Shown: one piece after another, positions 35,383 to 45,312 of the stretch
Layout of the letters: each line of letters starts with the position of its first letter
Position numbering within the stretch: the stretch's first letter is position 1
Assembly: GCA_945870205.1 (NCBI GenBank)
Contig: CAMBRI010000004.1
Coordinates: forward strand, 1-49,048
Source of the DNA: Sulfuritalea hydrogenivorans sk43H
GTDB taxonomy: Bacteria > Pseudomonadota > Gammaproteobacteria > Burkholderiales > Rhodocyclaceae
Direction of reading: 5' to 3'
DNA: 49,048 nucleotides
Notes under the pieces: generated by a model
The model's database searches: none
Seen by the model: the letters and a program-made list of their open reading frames with translations, nothing else
Told to the model about the DNA's origin: nothing
Position numbers and translations under genes: made by a program

Positions 35383-37522
35383 GGTAGGTCTTCTCGCTTG
35401 CCTCACGCGCCTGGCCGAGGGTACGGATACCCTTGTCGGCCAGCAAGGGCAGCATCTTGAGGAAGACTTCGGCAGTGACGATGGCATCGCCGACCGCGGT
35501 GTGCCGCCCCATCACCGATACACCGAGGCGTTCGGCGATGGCTTCCAGGCGATGCGTTTCCTGATTCGGAAACAGCACGGCGGAAAGCAGGAAGGTGTCC
35601 AGCACGGGGCGATCGAAGCGAATCCCTGTGGCGGCCTCCTTCAACTCGAGGAAACGCATGTCGAAGGCCGCGTTGTGTGCGACCAGCACGGTGTCGGCGA
35701 CAAAGGCGCGGAAGATCGGCAGCACCTGGGCGATCGGCGGCTGACCGGCCAGCATCTCGGCCGTGATGCCATGAATTTTTGTCGACTGCGGCGGCAAACT
35801 GCGCCGCGGATCGATCAATTGCTCGAAGGCTTCGTGCCGCAACAGACGGCGATTGACTATGCGCACCGCGCCGATCTGGATGATCTCGTCGCCCGCCGAG
35901 GGTTCGAGGCCGGTGGTTTCGGTATCGAACACGGTGAACGCGAGTTGCGCGAGAACACGGTCGTCCAGGGCCAAGCCGGTTTCTTCCCCCTTGAACAGAT
36001 CGAAGTCATAGAACTCGGGACGACTGTCCGCCAGGGCCACGCCCACCGCAGTGACCGCGGCGTCCTGCGCGCTGATGGCGGGCAGCAGGAAGCGGAAGAA
36101 AGCCCGGTAGGACGCATGGTCGCGCTGGAACCACACCTCGCCGCCATTGCGCTCGACGATGTCGCGCACCGTCAGCGGCGAAGACTCCCCTGCCACCGTC
36201 AGCGCGTCGAGTTCCCACTGCATCACGGTCTCGGTGCTCATGAAGACACCGGACCAGATCAGGTCAATATGCGCCATTGCGCCGTCCCGGCTCAAGCGCA
36301 GCTTCACCTCGTGGATCTGATACTCGTCGCGCAAGCGCGCGGCAAAGTAGGTCATCGCCTGCAGCATTGAAAACCCATCGACCTTGATCCACACCCCGGC
36401 GTCGACATCCTCGATGCTCGCCTCCAGCGCACAACGATCAGAAATCCTGCTGCGGGCGGCTGTCAGCAGATCGGCACCGAGCATCTCCTCCAAAGGCCAG
36501 CGCGACTTGAGCACCGCCGCAAACGTCCGTGCGGCGGTTTCGACCCGCGTCGCCAGCCCTTCGGCTTCATCGCGCACGACGGTGAGGAAGCGTTGATGAT
36601 CCTCCGCGCTCATGTCGTTGTAGTCGTAAAGCGTCTCCGCCGCGGCGCGCAGATTGCCCACCGGGCCGCGGCTGCTCTCTGTCAGATCCTGCAGCAACTG
36701 GTCACGCATGGATTCGCTGTCGAAGGTCTCCGTCATGTCCTCGATCATGGTCATGTAGCCGGAGAGGCCGCTCGCTGCTTCCGGCGCTTCGCCTTTTGCC
36801 ACCGTGGCGCCTGCCTCGAGAATCGGCGCGACCAGCACGCGCAGCAGGCGGCCCGACTCGGTAACCGCGACAAAGTGGCGGTGTGCGCCACGCCGCACAT
36901 TGATGTTCTCCAGCGCATAGGCGATCAGGTGGCGGTCGAACAGGCCAAAGATCGAGCGGCCCAGGCCCAAAGCCGCCATGCCCTGTCCTGCGGCACCCGC
37001 GAATAGAGCGCGGGCGCGCCTGTTGTAGAGCAGCACACGACCGTCCATGTTGCAGACGATGACGCCCTGCGCGAGTTCCGACATGAGCACGGCAAAGCGG
37101 TTGCGGTCGGCCTCCGCGGCCACGTTGGCGGCGCGAATGGTGGCTTCGATATCCTTGTCACGCAATTGCCGCTGCTCGGCCAGGCGATTGACCGCGGCGA
37201 TCAGTGCCAGCAGTTCGCTGTTTCCCTGGCATGACAGGCGCGTCGATGGTTCCTCAAGCATGGCTGAAGCTTCTTCGGCGGCGCGCGCCGCTGGCAGCAC
37301 CAGAAACTCGTGCGTCGCGCGCAGGATGAGAAACAGAAAAACGCAGGCGACCAGCACAACCATCAACACCGCACCCAGCCGCCGCTCGAGCACGGCAGAA
37401 AAGAGTGCATGTTCTTCGCCTTCCAGCCCGGCGCCGATCACTGCTCCGGTGGCGAGCAGAACCGCCAGCAGGAAAGCGCAGCCCACGGCTGCTGCCAAGA
37501 TCAGTTTGGCCCGGGAACCCAT
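35363..37522 (-). CDS. Membrane sensor / degenerate histidine-kinase domain fused to a DEDDh 3'-5' exonuclease
   Basis: The product is 719 residues. Two membrane helices (~5-30, ~48-68) lead to a linker, a PAS domain (~145-260) and a HisKA-like helix. In that helix the position of the phospho-acceptor His is Glu282 (TESSRGP in place of S-H-E-x-R-T-P). The following ATPase-like region lacks the G boxes, so this half is probably a non-catalytic sensor. Residues ~525-700 form an epsilon-type exonuclease: D533-T-E535, HNAAFDMRFL, and H-x4-D in RHTAVGDA. It resembles 'probable nuclease' neighbours of acetate-symporter genes. The response regulator is 38 nt upstream, and the CBS-DUF294 gene overlaps the end. 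Confidence 0.88.
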   Translation of the reverse strand: MGSRAKLILAAAVGCAFLLAVLLATGAVIGAGLEGEEHALFSAVLERRLGAVLMVVLVACVFLFLILRATHEFLVLPAARAAEEASAMLEEPSTRLSCQGNSELLALIAAVNRLAEQRQLRDKDIEATIRAANVAAEADRNRFAVLMSELAQGVIVCNMDGRVLLYNRRARALFAGAAGQGMAALGLGRSIFGLFDRHLIAYALENINVRRGAHRHFVAVTESGRLLRVLVAPILEAGATVAKGEAPEAASGLSGYMTMIEDMTETFDSESMRDQLLQDLTESSRGPVGNLRAAAETLYDYNDMSAEDHQRFLTVVRDEAEGLATRVETAARTFAAVLKSRWPLEEMLGADLLTAARSRISDRCALEASIEDVDAGVWIKVDGFSMLQAMTYFAARLRDEYQIHEVKLRLSRDGAMAHIDLIWSGVFMSTETVMQWELDALTVAGESSPLTVRDIVERNGGEVWFQRDHASYRAFFRFLLPAISAQDAAVTAVGVALADSRPEFYDFDLFKGEETGLALDDRVLAQLAFTVFDTETTGLEPSAGDEIIQIGAVRIVNRRLLRHEAFEQLIDPRRSLPPQSTKIHGITAEMLAGQPPIAQVLPIFRAFVADTVLVAHNAAFDMRFLELKEAATGIRFDRPVLDTFLLSAVLFPNQETHRLEAIAERLGVSVMGRHTAVGDAIVTAEVFLKMLPLLADKGIRTLGQAREASEKTYHARITY

Positions 37523-37560
37523 TACGATGGCATCGACGCGATCATTGCGGCACGGGTGAC

Positions 37561-37932
37561 TCAGACCCGCTCGATCAGCGCCTTGACCTTGGCGATCAGT
37601 TCCCGAGTCGCAAACGGCTTGGTCATGTACACGTCAGCCCCCAGGGCGAGGCCTTTGGAGACCTCCGTATCGCGCCCCTTGGCAGTCAGCATCATGATGC
37701 GCAGATCCTTGAACTCGGGATCTTGGCGCAGATCCTGGCAAACCTCGAAGCCGTTGCGCCGCGGCATCATCACGTCGAGAATGGCCATGTCGGGCCGCTC
37801 GCTACGGATTCGTTCGAGAGCTTGCGCGCCATCATGGGCGACTATTACTTCGTACCCCTCGCGCTTGAGCAGAAACTCGAGCGATATGACGATATTCGGT
37901 TCGTCGTCGGCGATCAGAATCTTGGTGGCCAT
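37561..37932 (-). CDS. Single-domain response regulator (CheY-like receiver)
   Basis: The 123-residue receiver has no output domain. It shows ADDEPN (acid pocket D9, D10), phospho-acceptor D53 in MAILDVMMPRRNG, Thr in MLTAKG and Lys in MTKPF. It is the first of three minus-strand genes with the exonuclease fusion and the CBS-DUF294 protein. Since the fused pseudokinase cannot phosphorylate it, the phosphate donor is likely encoded elsewhere; the nearby hybrid kinase is a candidate, inferred from position only. Confidence 0.92.
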   Translation of the reverse strand: MATKILIADDEPNIVISLEFLLKREGYEVIVAHDGAQALERIRSERPDMAILDVMMPRRNGFEVCQDLRQDPEFKDLRIMMLTAKGRDTEVSKGLALGADVYMTKPFATRELIAKVKALIERV

Positions 37933-38034
37933 GGCTCCCCTCCTGCATCAGCGTGTTCTTCTTCTGGGCAGAAGAATACACCTCGCGACGAACTTGGGAC
38001 AAACCGTCCCCGCCCGAAAGGACGGAGACATAAC

Positions 38035-38059
38035 AAAAAGCCCACCGCGAGGGTGGGCT
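38035..38059 (-). terminator. Terminator after panD
   Basis: On the minus strand AGCCCACC, a 5-nt loop and GGTGGGCT are followed by TTTTTG. It is 23 nt past the panD stop codon and ends the pcnB-to-panD unit. Confidence 0.85.
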
Positions 38060-38081
38060 CAGTGCGCCGCAATGCGGAAAA

Positions 38082-38465
38082 TCAGGCGGCGGCCTGCGCC
38101 GGGATCTGCCGGCTATGGTGCGTGATGCGATTCCTGGCATCGACATACACCAGGTCGGGCTCAAAATTCTGCAGCTCGATCTCGTTCATCACGGCGTAGG
38201 TGGCGATGATCAGCAGGTCTCCGGTAGCCGCCTTGCGTGCAGCCGCTCCATTGACCGAGATCGTCCCGCTGCCGCGCTCGGCGCGAATGGCGTAGGTGGT
38301 GAACCGTTCGCCGTTGTTCACGTTGTAAATGTCGATCTGCTGGTATTCCTTGATGTCGGCCGCATCAAGCAGGGTCTCATCGATCGCGCAGGAACCTTCG
38401 TAATGCAGTTCGGCGTGCGTCACCGTAACCCGGTGGAGCTTGGATTTGAGCATCGTGCGTTGCAT
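38082..38465 (-). CDS. panD: Aspartate 1-decarboxylase precursor
   Basis: The 127-residue pro-enzyme cuts itself at Gly24-Ser25 (HYEGSCAID) to form the pyruvoyl group that decarboxylates aspartate to beta-alanine for pantothenate. The N-terminus [20 protein letters not shown] matches the family, which sets the start at 38465; a longer frame to 38549 has no support. GAAAGG lies upstream. The pyruvoyl-enzyme core is present ([20 protein letters not shown]). It is the last gene of the panB-panC-panD set. Confidence 0.95.
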   Translation of the reverse strand: MQRTMLKSKLHRVTVTHAELHYEGSCAIDETLLDAADIKEYQQIDIYNVNNGERFTTYAIRAERGSGTISVNGAAARKAATGDLLIIATYAVMNEIELQNFEPDLVYVDARNRITHHSRQIPAQAAA

Positions 38466-38577
38466 TGTCAGACCTTTCTCATGCAAAGGCGGCAATAAAT
38501 CGGGATTGTCCAAAGGGAGCAACACTCCCGTCTGTTTCGCTACTGGCACACCGCCGGCATGAGCGCATCGCAGTGAC

Positions 38578-39405
38578 CTAAACTTCCAGATTGTCGATGA
38601 GGCGCGTGCTACCTAAACGCGCCGCCGCCAACACCAGCAATCCGGAATCGTGAGCGGATGGCAATTGTAGATCAAGTTTTTTACGCAATGCAACATAATC
38701 CGGTATCCAGCCACTGTCCTGCAACTCGGCAATTGCCCCTTCTTCGAGTAATGATAGGTTTCGCGATCCGGCGCGTATGGCCTCTACTACTTTGGTCAGA
38801 ATCCGGAACAAATGCGGTGCCTCCGCCCGTTCTGCGGTCGACAGATAGCCGTTGCGCGAAGAAAGGGCCAAGCCATCGGCAGCGCGCACCGTCTCGCCAC
38901 CGATGATCTCGATGGGCAAATTGAACTCTTGAGTCATGTTGCGAATAACCATCAACTGCTGGTAATCCTTCTTGCCAAACAGCGCCACGTCGGGCTGGGC
39001 AATCTGAAACAGTTTCATGACCACAGTGGCGACGCCGCGAAAATGGCCGGGACGGAATTCGCCGTCGAGAATGCCCGCCTGCTCTGGCGGCGGCTCGATC
39101 TGGTAGGTCTGCAGCCGCGGGTACATTTCCGCTTCCGTCGGCGCGAAAAGATGCTCGACCCCGGCGGCCTCCAGGCGTTCGCAATCGGCGGCGAAGGTAC
39201 GCGGATACTTTTCGAAGTCCTCGCCGGGACGAAACTGCAGGCGATTGACGAAAATCGTCGCCACCACCTGATCGGCGTGGTCCCGTGCCTGCGTCATCAG
39301 CGCGATATGGCCCTCATGCAGATTGCCCATGGTCGGCACCAGCGCCATGCGGGCGGTTTTGCGGCGCACCGCCCTCAGCGATGCGATGGTTTCGTGAATC
39401 TGCAT
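38578..39405 (-). CDS. panC: Pantothenate synthetase
   Basis: The 275-residue ATP-dependent ligase joins pantoate and beta-alanine. Its nucleotidyl-transfer motif is [11 protein letters not shown] at about 26-36 (HIGH-like), the substrate site includes KKDYQQL, and the late ATP-site block reads [10 protein letters not shown]. Length is normal. Its ATG overlaps the panB stop by one base (TGATG), so translation is coupled. A 112-nt gap separates it from panD. Confidence 0.96.
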   Translation of the reverse strand: MQIHETIASLRAVRRKTARMALVPTMGNLHEGHIALMTQARDHADQVVATIFVNRLQFRPGEDFEKYPRTFAADCERLEAAGVEHLFAPTEAEMYPRLQTYQIEPPPEQAGILDGEFRPGHFRGVATVVMKLFQIAQPDVALFGKKDYQQLMVIRNMTQEFNLPIEIIGGETVRAADGLALSSRNGYLSTAERAEAPHLFRILTKVVEAIRAGSRNLSLLEEGAIAELQDSGWIPDYVALRKKLDLQLPSAHDSGLLVLAAARLGSTRLIDNLEV

Positions 39406-40220
39406 CAGTACGTGTGTTCGGGTGCAGGAAAGCTGCCATCCTTGACGGCGCTGACGTAGGCAATCACTGCGGCGTCGATGCTCGACGCACCCTCCATGAA
39501 GTTGCGCACAAAGCGTCCCTTCTTGCCGGGATAGACCCCCAGCATGTCGTGCAGCACCAGTACCTGCCCATCGCAGTCTTTGCCTGCGCCAATGCCGATG
39601 GTGGCGCAGGCCTTGAGCAGGCGGGTGATTTCAGCGGCAAGATCCGCCGGCACCATTTCGAGGACCATCAGTGCCGCACCGGCCTCTTCCAGCGCCAGGG
39701 CTTCGCGCTTCATGCGCGCCGCGCCCTCCTCGCCACGTCCCTGCACGCGGTAGCCGCCCAAGGCATGCACCGATTGCGGCGTCAGGCCGATGTGCGCACA
39801 AACCGGGACGCCGCGCTCGACGAGAAAATGCGTGGTTTCCGCCATCACTTCGCCACCTTCCAGCTTGACCATCTCGGCCCCGGCGGCGAGCAGGCGCACG
39901 GCGTTCCGCATGGCCAACTCCTTCGATTCCTGGTAACTGCCGAAGGGCATGTCGGCGACGCACATCGCCCGCTGCGCCATGTGGCCTACGCATTCCGTGT
40001 GATAGACCATTTGCTCCATGGTCACCGGCAAGGTCGAGGTCTTGCCCTGCAGCACATTGCCCAGGGAATCGCCGACCAGTATCACATCCACGCCGCAGCG
40101 GTCCTCCAGCGCAGCGAAGCTGGCGTCGTAGCCGGTGAGCATGGCGATCTTCTGGCCGTCGTGCTTCATGCGGCCCAGTTCCGGCAGCGTGATCGGCTTG
40201 TTGCTGGCTAAATAGGTCAT
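39405..40220 (-). CDS. panB: 3-methyl-2-oxobutanoate hydroxymethyltransferase
   Basis: This 271-residue enzyme makes ketopantoate from 2-oxoisovalerate and methylene-tetrahydrofolate, the first step to pantothenate. Landmarks are [21 protein letters not shown] (metal Asp), [33 protein letters not shown] and [20 protein letters not shown]. The start at 40220 overlaps the end of the DUF486 remnant by ATGA, which supports it over the longer frame to 40271. Confidence 0.96.
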   Translation of the reverse strand: MTYLASNKPITLPELGRMKHDGQKIAMLTGYDASFAALEDRCGVDVILVGDSLGNVLQGKTSTLPVTMEQMVYHTECVGHMAQRAMCVADMPFGSYQESKELAMRNAVRLLAAGAEMVKLEGGEVMAETTHFLVERGVPVCAHIGLTPQSVHALGGYRVQGRGEEGAARMKREALALEEAGAALMVLEMVPADLAAEITRLLKACATIGIGAGKDCDGQVLVLHDMLGVYPGKKGRFVRNFMEGASSIDAAVIAYVSAVKDGSFPAPEHTY

Positions 40221-40462
40221 GGCGATCTGAAGATGAAATAGACGGCGCCTAGGATACACAAACCTGCCCACAGAAAATCAAGCTTGAGCGCTTGCTTCAT
40301 CTAGAACAGGGCGATGCCCCACGAGGCCAGGGCGGCAATCCACGATGGCCGGTCGTTGAGGTTCTTCAGGTGGCCGTACCAAATAAATGTCATGAAGATG
40401 TTCGAGGCAGTAAGCAATAACGCGGCCTGCGAGACCCCCGGAAAATGCGGAAGCGAAAACAT
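40217..40462 (-). pseudogene. DUF486 (DMT-family) membrane protein gene with an internal deletion
   Basis: The frame begins MFSLPHFPG and continues SNIFMTFIWYGHLKNLNDRP, then WIAALASWGIALF, and hits TAG (40303-40301). Directly after it, in the same frame, [20 protein letters not shown] and YFIFRSP complete the family's C-terminus. DUF486 proteins are ~115 residues; the central ~35-40 residues (two helices, ...NRIGYTAFSVAQLK-type) are missing exactly between these blocks. The end overlaps the panB start by 4 nt and the start lies 4 nt after folK. Either the gene is dead, or a 27-residue C-terminal peptide from ATG 40300 still couples panB translation. Confidence 0.8.
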
Positions 40463-40466
40463 GGGT

Positions 40467-40961
40467 TCAGGCCGGCAGCGGCAGCAATTTCTCTATCTTC
40501 TGGCCCGCGCAGCGCAACAGCAGTTCGCTGACCGGTCCGCGACCGGGAATCATCAGTTGCGGTGAGATTTCGGCCAACGGTGCCAGCACAAATGCGCGTT
40601 CATGGAGGCGCGGGTGCGGCAGCGTGAGCTGCGGGTCGTCACTGAGCTCTTCGCCGTAGAGCAGAAGATCGAGATCCAGCGTGCGTGGCGCGTTCCTGAT
40701 GCTGCGCGCCCGACCAAAACGTGCTTCGATCTCGAACAGTGAATCGAGCAGAGTCAGCGCCGGTGAGACGGCGCGCAATTCCACGACGGCGTTGATGAAG
40801 TCGGGCTGATGTTTCAAGCCCACCGGAGCGGTTCTATACAGCGAGGATGCGGCGATGAACTGGGTCTGCGGTAGACCGCGCAGGGCAAGGATCGCCTTTT
40901 GCACCGTGACCACCGGGTTGCCCAGATTGGCGCCCAGCGCGATGAAACAACGCTGGCTCAC
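40467..40961 (-). CDS. folK: 6-hydroxymethyl-dihydropterin pyrophosphokinase (HPPK)
   Basis: The 164-residue enzyme transfers pyrophosphate from ATP to hydroxymethyldihydropterin in folate synthesis. Motifs are FIALGANLGNP, YRTAPVG, FINAVVEL, and RTLDLDLLLYGEE followed by PHPRLHERAFVLAPL. The start is GTG 40961, one base after the pcnB stop, with GAAGG upstream; the longer frame to 41036 would begin inside pcnB and lacks family support. The folate product links to panB, whose one-carbon donor is a folate. Confidence 0.94.
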   Translation of the reverse strand: MSQRCFIALGANLGNPVVTVQKAILALRGLPQTQFIAASSLYRTAPVGLKHQPDFINAVVELRAVSPALTLLDSLFEIEARFGRARSIRNAPRTLDLDLLLYGEELSDDPQLTLPHPRLHERAFVLAPLAEISPQLMIPGRGPVSELLLRCAGQKIEKLLPLPA

Positions 40962-40962
40962 T

Positions 40963-42324
40963 TCAGCCTTCGTTGCCTGCGCCGCTTGCCATGTCGCCGC
41001 TGTCACCCTCGGCCGCCGCCTTCTTGCCGCGGACACGGCGTCGGCGCTTCTTGGGGCCGCTATCGGGAATCAGCAGGGCTTCGCGGCCCTCGTGATCGGC
41101 ATTCTGGAAGTCGTGCCACCATGTTGCGATGTCCATGTCGATCTCGCCGCTCTCGGCGCGTAGCGCGAGAAAATCGTAGCCGGCGCGAAAACGTGGCAGC
41201 TCGATCAGGCGGTAGGGCGATTTTCCGGCGCGCTTCTCGAAGCGCGGTTGCAGCGCCCAGATATCCTTGATGTCGCCGGCAATGCGGCGCGTTATCGCGA
41301 GCTTTTCGCCCTGGACGTTCAGCACCTCGTCCATTGCCTCGTACAGCGCCGGAATCGGCACTTCGCCGCGACCCTTGCGCACTTCCCAGGCTGCCAGCAC
41401 TTCATGCCAGAGCAGGGTGGCGAACAGATAACCGGGCGACAGCGACTTGCCCGCCTTGACCCGCGCATCGGTGCTGGCGAGCGAGAGCATGACGAACTTC
41501 TCACCCAGCGGCTGCTCCAGGATCACGTCGAGCAAGGGCAGCAGGCCGTGGTGCAGGCCGTCGTCTCGCAGACGATGGACGGCCTCGACCGAATGTCCGG
41601 AAAAAAGCAGCTTGAGCATCTCGTCAAAGAGGCGCGCGGCGGGCACGTTTTCCATCAGTTCGGCCATTTCGCGGATCGGTGCCCGTACCGCCGGATCGAG
41701 CGTCAGGCCCAGCTTGGCGGAAAGACGTACCGCACGCAGCATGCGTACCGGATCTTCGCGATAGCGCAACTTCGGTTCGCCGATCATGCGCAGTGTCTTC
41801 TGCTGCAGGTCCGCGACACCATGGTGATAATCGATCACCGTCTCCGACGAAGGATCGTAATAAAGGGCATTGACCGTGAAGTCGCGCCGTGCGGCATCTT
41901 CCGCGATCGAGCCGAAAACATTGTCGCGCAGCACGCGGCCGTGTTCGTCCTTGACCGTATTCACATCGTGCGCGGCGCGGAAGGTGGAGACCTCGAGGGT
42001 TTCGCCGCCCTGCATCACATGCACGATCTGGAAGCGTCGGCCAATGATGCGCGCGCGGCGGAACAGGGCGCGCACCTGCTCCGGCGTCGCGTCCGTTGCG
42101 ATGTCATAATCCTTGGGGTCGATGCCGGCGATCAGGTCGCGCACGGCGCCACCGACGATGTAAGCCTTGTGCCCGGCCTGCTGCAGGGTTTCGCAGGTCC
42201 GCCGCGCACCCAGCGAGACATGGTCGCGACGAATGCCGTGGCGCGCCACGGGAATCATGGCGGGGGCACCGGATGCGGGGGATTCGCCACGACGGAATAC
42301 GCGGCGCAACAGCTTGCGAATCAT
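40963..42324 (-). CDS. pcnB: Poly(A) polymerase I
   Basis: The 453-residue enzyme adds 3' poly(A) tails to RNA and promotes decay. The nucleotidyltransferase core reads AYIVGGAVRDLIAG and KDYDIATDATPEQ, with the metal Asp pair in D-Y-D. It is followed by RDFTVNALYYDP and the RNA-binding region LRYREDPVRMLRAVRLSAKL. The C-terminal tail is basic (PKKRRRRVRGKKAAA), as in PcnB rather than in CCA-adding enzymes. Start at 42324 gives the usual MIRKLLRRVFRRG opening. valS is divergent, and the 138-bp gap must hold both promoters. Confidence 0.93.
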   Translation of the reverse strand: MIRKLLRRVFRRGESPASGAPAMIPVARHGIRRDHVSLGARRTCETLQQAGHKAYIVGGAVRDLIAGIDPKDYDIATDATPEQVRALFRRARIIGRRFQIVHVMQGGETLEVSTFRAAHDVNTVKDEHGRVLRDNVFGSIAEDAARRDFTVNALYYDPSSETVIDYHHGVADLQQKTLRMIGEPKLRYREDPVRMLRAVRLSAKLGLTLDPAVRAPIREMAELMENVPAARLFDEMLKLLFSGHSVEAVHRLRDDGLHHGLLPLLDVILEQPLGEKFVMLSLASTDARVKAGKSLSPGYLFATLLWHEVLAAWEVRKGRGEVPIPALYEAMDEVLNVQGEKLAITRRIAGDIKDIWALQPRFEKRAGKSPYRLIELPRFRAGYDFLALRAESGEIDMDIATWWHDFQNADHEGREALLIPDSGPKKRRRRVRGKKAAAEGDSGDMASGAGNEG

Positions 42325-42462
42325 GGGAAGTGAGCGGGAACCATCGGAGGCTTGCTTCGAGAGGCCGCAATGATAGCCCAAACCCCCCGTCAGCCGCAGA
42401 TTTACAGGAGCCACGGCGGCAGCTTCCGCTAAAATTGCGGCTTTTAGTCCCGCGTAAGTCCT

Positions 42463-45300
42463 ATGGAACTCGCAAAGAGCTTCGAACCCGCCGAAATCGA
42501 GCGGCGCTGGTATCCGATCTGGGAGTCGCGCGGCTATTTTGCCGCCGGGCTCGACACCGCCAAGACCGATAATTTCTGCATCCTGCTACCCCCGCCCAAT
42601 GTGACCGGCACCCTGCACATGGGCCACGGTTTCAACCAGGCCATCATGGACTCCCTGACGCGTTACCACCGCATGCGGGGCGACAACACCCTCTGGCAGC
42701 CGGGCACCGACCACGCCGGCATCGCCACGCAGATCGTGGTGGAACGCCAACTCGACGCGCAGGGCATTTCGCGCCACGACCTCGGCCGCGAGAAATTCCT
42801 CGAAAAAGTCTGGGAGTGGAAGAAATACTCGGGCGACACCATCACCCGCCAGATGCGCCGGCTCGGCACCTCGCCCGACTGGTCGCGCGAGCGCTTCACG
42901 ATGGACGCCGGCCTGTCGAAGATTGTCACCGAAACCTTCGTTCGCCTGCACCAGGAAGGCCTGATCTATCGCGGCAAGCGCCTGGTGAACTGGGATCCGA
43001 AACTGCTCACCGCAGTATCCGACCTGGAAGTGGTGCAGGAAGAAGAAGACGGCTTCATGTGGCATATCCGTTACCCGTTGGCGGACGCCAATGGGAAAGA
43101 TGCGGGCTCGCTGACGGTTGCCACGACGCGCCCGGAAACCATGCTGGGCGACGTCGCCGTCATGGTGCATCCCGACGACGAGCGCTATGCCCACCTGATT
43201 GGCAAAAAGGTCGTGCTGCCGCTGTGCGACCGTGAAATTCCGATCATCGCCGACAGCTACGTGGACAAGGAATTCGGCACCGGCGTGGTCAAGGTGACGC
43301 CGGCCCACGACTTCAACGACTGGCAGGTCGGCCATCGCCATGGCTTTGCGCCGCTCGGCATCCTGACGCTGGACGCCCGCATCAACGAACACGGCCCCGA
43401 GAAGTATCGTGGCATGGACCGCTTCGAAGCCCGCAAGGCCATCGTCGCCGACCTGGAAGCGCAAGGCTTCCTTGACTCGGTGAAACCGCACAAGCTGATG
43501 GTGCCGCGCGGCGACCGCACCGGCGTGATCATCGAGCCCATGCTGACCGACCAGTGGTTCGTCGCCATGACCAAGCCCGGCGCCGACGGCACCAGCATCG
43601 CCGGCAAGGCCCTGGAATGCGTGGCCTCGGGCGAGATCCGCTTCGTCCCCGAGAACTGGGTCAACACCTACAATCAGTGGCTCAACAACATCCAGGACTG
43701 GTGCATCTCGCGCCAGCTCTGGTGGGGCCACCAGATTCCGGCGTGGTACTCGGACGACGGCCGCTTCTATGTCGCCCACGACGAGGCCGAGGCTTACGAA
43801 CAAGCAAAGCGCGACGGCTACACCGGCGGCCTGGAACGCGATCCGGATGTGCTCGACACCTGGTACTCCTCCGCCTTGTGGCCCTTCTCGACCCTGGACT
43901 GGACGCCGGAGTGGCCGGCGAAGTCGAACACCGCGCTCGACCTTTACCTGCCCTCAACCGTGCTGGTTACCGGTTTCGACATCATCTTCTTCTGGGTGGC
44001 GCGCATGGTCATGATGACCAAGCACATCACCGGCAAAATCCCCTTCCGGGACGTCTACGTTCACGGCCTGATCCGCGACGCGGAAGGCCAGAAGATGAGC
44101 AAGTCCAAGGGCAACGTGCTCGACCCGATCGACCTGATCGACGGCATTGCGCTCGATGATCTGGTGAAAAAGCGCACCACGGGTTTGATGTACCCGAAGG
44201 ACGCCGCCAAGATCGAGAAGCGCACCCGCCGCGAGTATCCGAACGGCATTCCAGGCTTTGGCACCGACGCACTGCGCTTCACCTTCCTCTCGCTGGCCTC
44301 TCCAGGGCGCGATATCAAGTTCGACATGCAGCGCTGCGAGGGCTATCGCAACTTCTGCAACAAGCTGTGGAACGCCTCGCGTTTCGTGCTGATGAATTGC
44401 GAGGACCAGGATTGCGGCCTGGCAGCGCACGGCTCCGACGCCTGCACCGGCAGTTATCTCGACTTCTCGCCGGCCGACCGCTGGATCGTCAGCCGCCTGC
44501 AGAAAGTCGAGCAGGAAGTCGCACAGCATTTTGCCGACTACCGCTTCGACCTGCTGTCACGAGCAATCTACGAATTCATTTGGGACGAGTACTGCGACTG
44601 GTACCTGGAACTGGCGAAGGTACAGATTCTGCAAGGCACCGAAGCGCAACAGCGGGCGACACGACGCACCCTGGTGCGCGTGCTGGAGACGGTCCTGCGC
44701 CTCGCGCATCCGCTGATCCCCTTCATCACCGAAGAACTCTGGCAGACCGTGGCACCATTGGCCGGCCGCGCGGAAGCGACGGACGATGCGCGGTCGCTGA
44801 TGCTGCAACCCTATCCGAAAGCCGACCTGTCGCGCTGCGACCCCGACTCAGAAGCCTGGGTAGCGCGACTCAAGGACATGATTAACGCCTGCCGCAGCCT
44901 GCGCGGCGAGATGAACATCTCGCCGGCCCAGCGCGTGCCCCTGGTCGGCGCCGGCGATACCGCGATTCTGAACGCCTATGCGCCTTATCTGGCGGCACTG
45001 GCGAAGCTCTCCGACGTCACGACAGCGGAAACCCTGCCCGACTCCGACGCGCCGGTTCAGATCGTAGGCGAGTTCCGTCTGATGCTGAAGATCGAGGTCG
45101 ACCTGGCGGCGGAGCGGGAGCGCATGGGCAAGGAAATCCTGCGTATCGAGGGCGAGATCGGCAAGGCAGAAAACAAGCTCGCCACGGAAAGTTTCGTCGC
45201 CCGTGCGCCCGCCGCCGTGGTGGCGCAAGAGCGGGAGCGCCTGGCGGGCTTTCGGGCCACGCTAACGAAACTAGTGGCGCAAAGGCAGCGGCTGGGCTGA
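42463..45300 (+). CDS. valS: Valyl-tRNA synthetase
   Basis: This 945-residue class I synthetase has [20 protein letters not shown] (HIGH site) at about residues 43-62. The editing domain contains [31 protein letters not shown] is at about 545-556, and a C-terminal coiled-coil ([19 protein letters not shown]) is typical of ValRS. It starts at ATG 42463 with a weak AAGT site. Stop codons of this gene and the flavoprotein gene are 12 nt apart, convergent. Confidence 0.97.
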   Translation: MELAKSFEPAEIERRWYPIWESRGYFAAGLDTAKTDNFCILLPPPNVTGTLHMGHGFNQAIMDSLTRYHRMRGDNTLWQPGTDHAGIATQIVVERQLDAQGISRHDLGREKFLEKVWEWKKYSGDTITRQMRRLGTSPDWSRERFTMDAGLSKIVTETFVRLHQEGLIYRGKRLVNWDPKLLTAVSDLEVVQEEEDGFMWHIRYPLADANGKDAGSLTVATTRPETMLGDVAVMVHPDDERYAHLIGKKVVLPLCDREIPIIADSYVDKEFGTGVVKVTPAHDFNDWQVGHRHGFAPLGILTLDARINEHGPEKYRGMDRFEARKAIVADLEAQGFLDSVKPHKLMVPRGDRTGVIIEPMLTDQWFVAMTKPGADGTSIAGKALECVASGEIRFVPENWVNTYNQWLNNIQDWCISRQLWWGHQIPAWYSDDGRFYVAHDEAEAYEQAKRDGYTGGLERDPDVLDTWYSSALWPFSTLDWTPEWPAKSNTALDLYLPSTVLVTGFDIIFFWVARMVMMTKHITGKIPFRDVYVHGLIRDAEGQKMSKSKGNVLDPIDLIDGIALDDLVKKRTTGLMYPKDAAKIEKRTRREYPNGIPGFGTDALRFTFLSLASPGRDIKFDMQRCEGYRNFCNKLWNASRFVLMNCEDQDCGLAAHGSDACTGSYLDFSPADRWIVSRLQKVEQEVAQHFADYRFDLLSRAIYEFIWDEYCDWYLELAKVQILQGTEAQQRATRRTLVRVLETVLRLAHPLIPFITEELWQTVAPLAGRAEATDDARSLMLQPYPKADLSRCDPDSEAWVARLKDMINACRSLRGEMNISPAQRVPLVGAGDTAILNAYAPYLAALAKLSDVTTAETLPDSDAPVQIVGEFRLMLKIEVDLAAERERMGKEILRIEGEIGKAENKLATESFVARAPAAVVAQERERLAGFRATLTKLVAQRQRLG

Positions 45301-45312
45301 GGCAGGCAGCGA

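Noticed and set aside
42325-42462. Regulatory RNA leader before valS
   Set aside because: No T-box or convincing hairpin-antiterminator structure; only a TAAAAT box without a suitably spaced -35 is seen.
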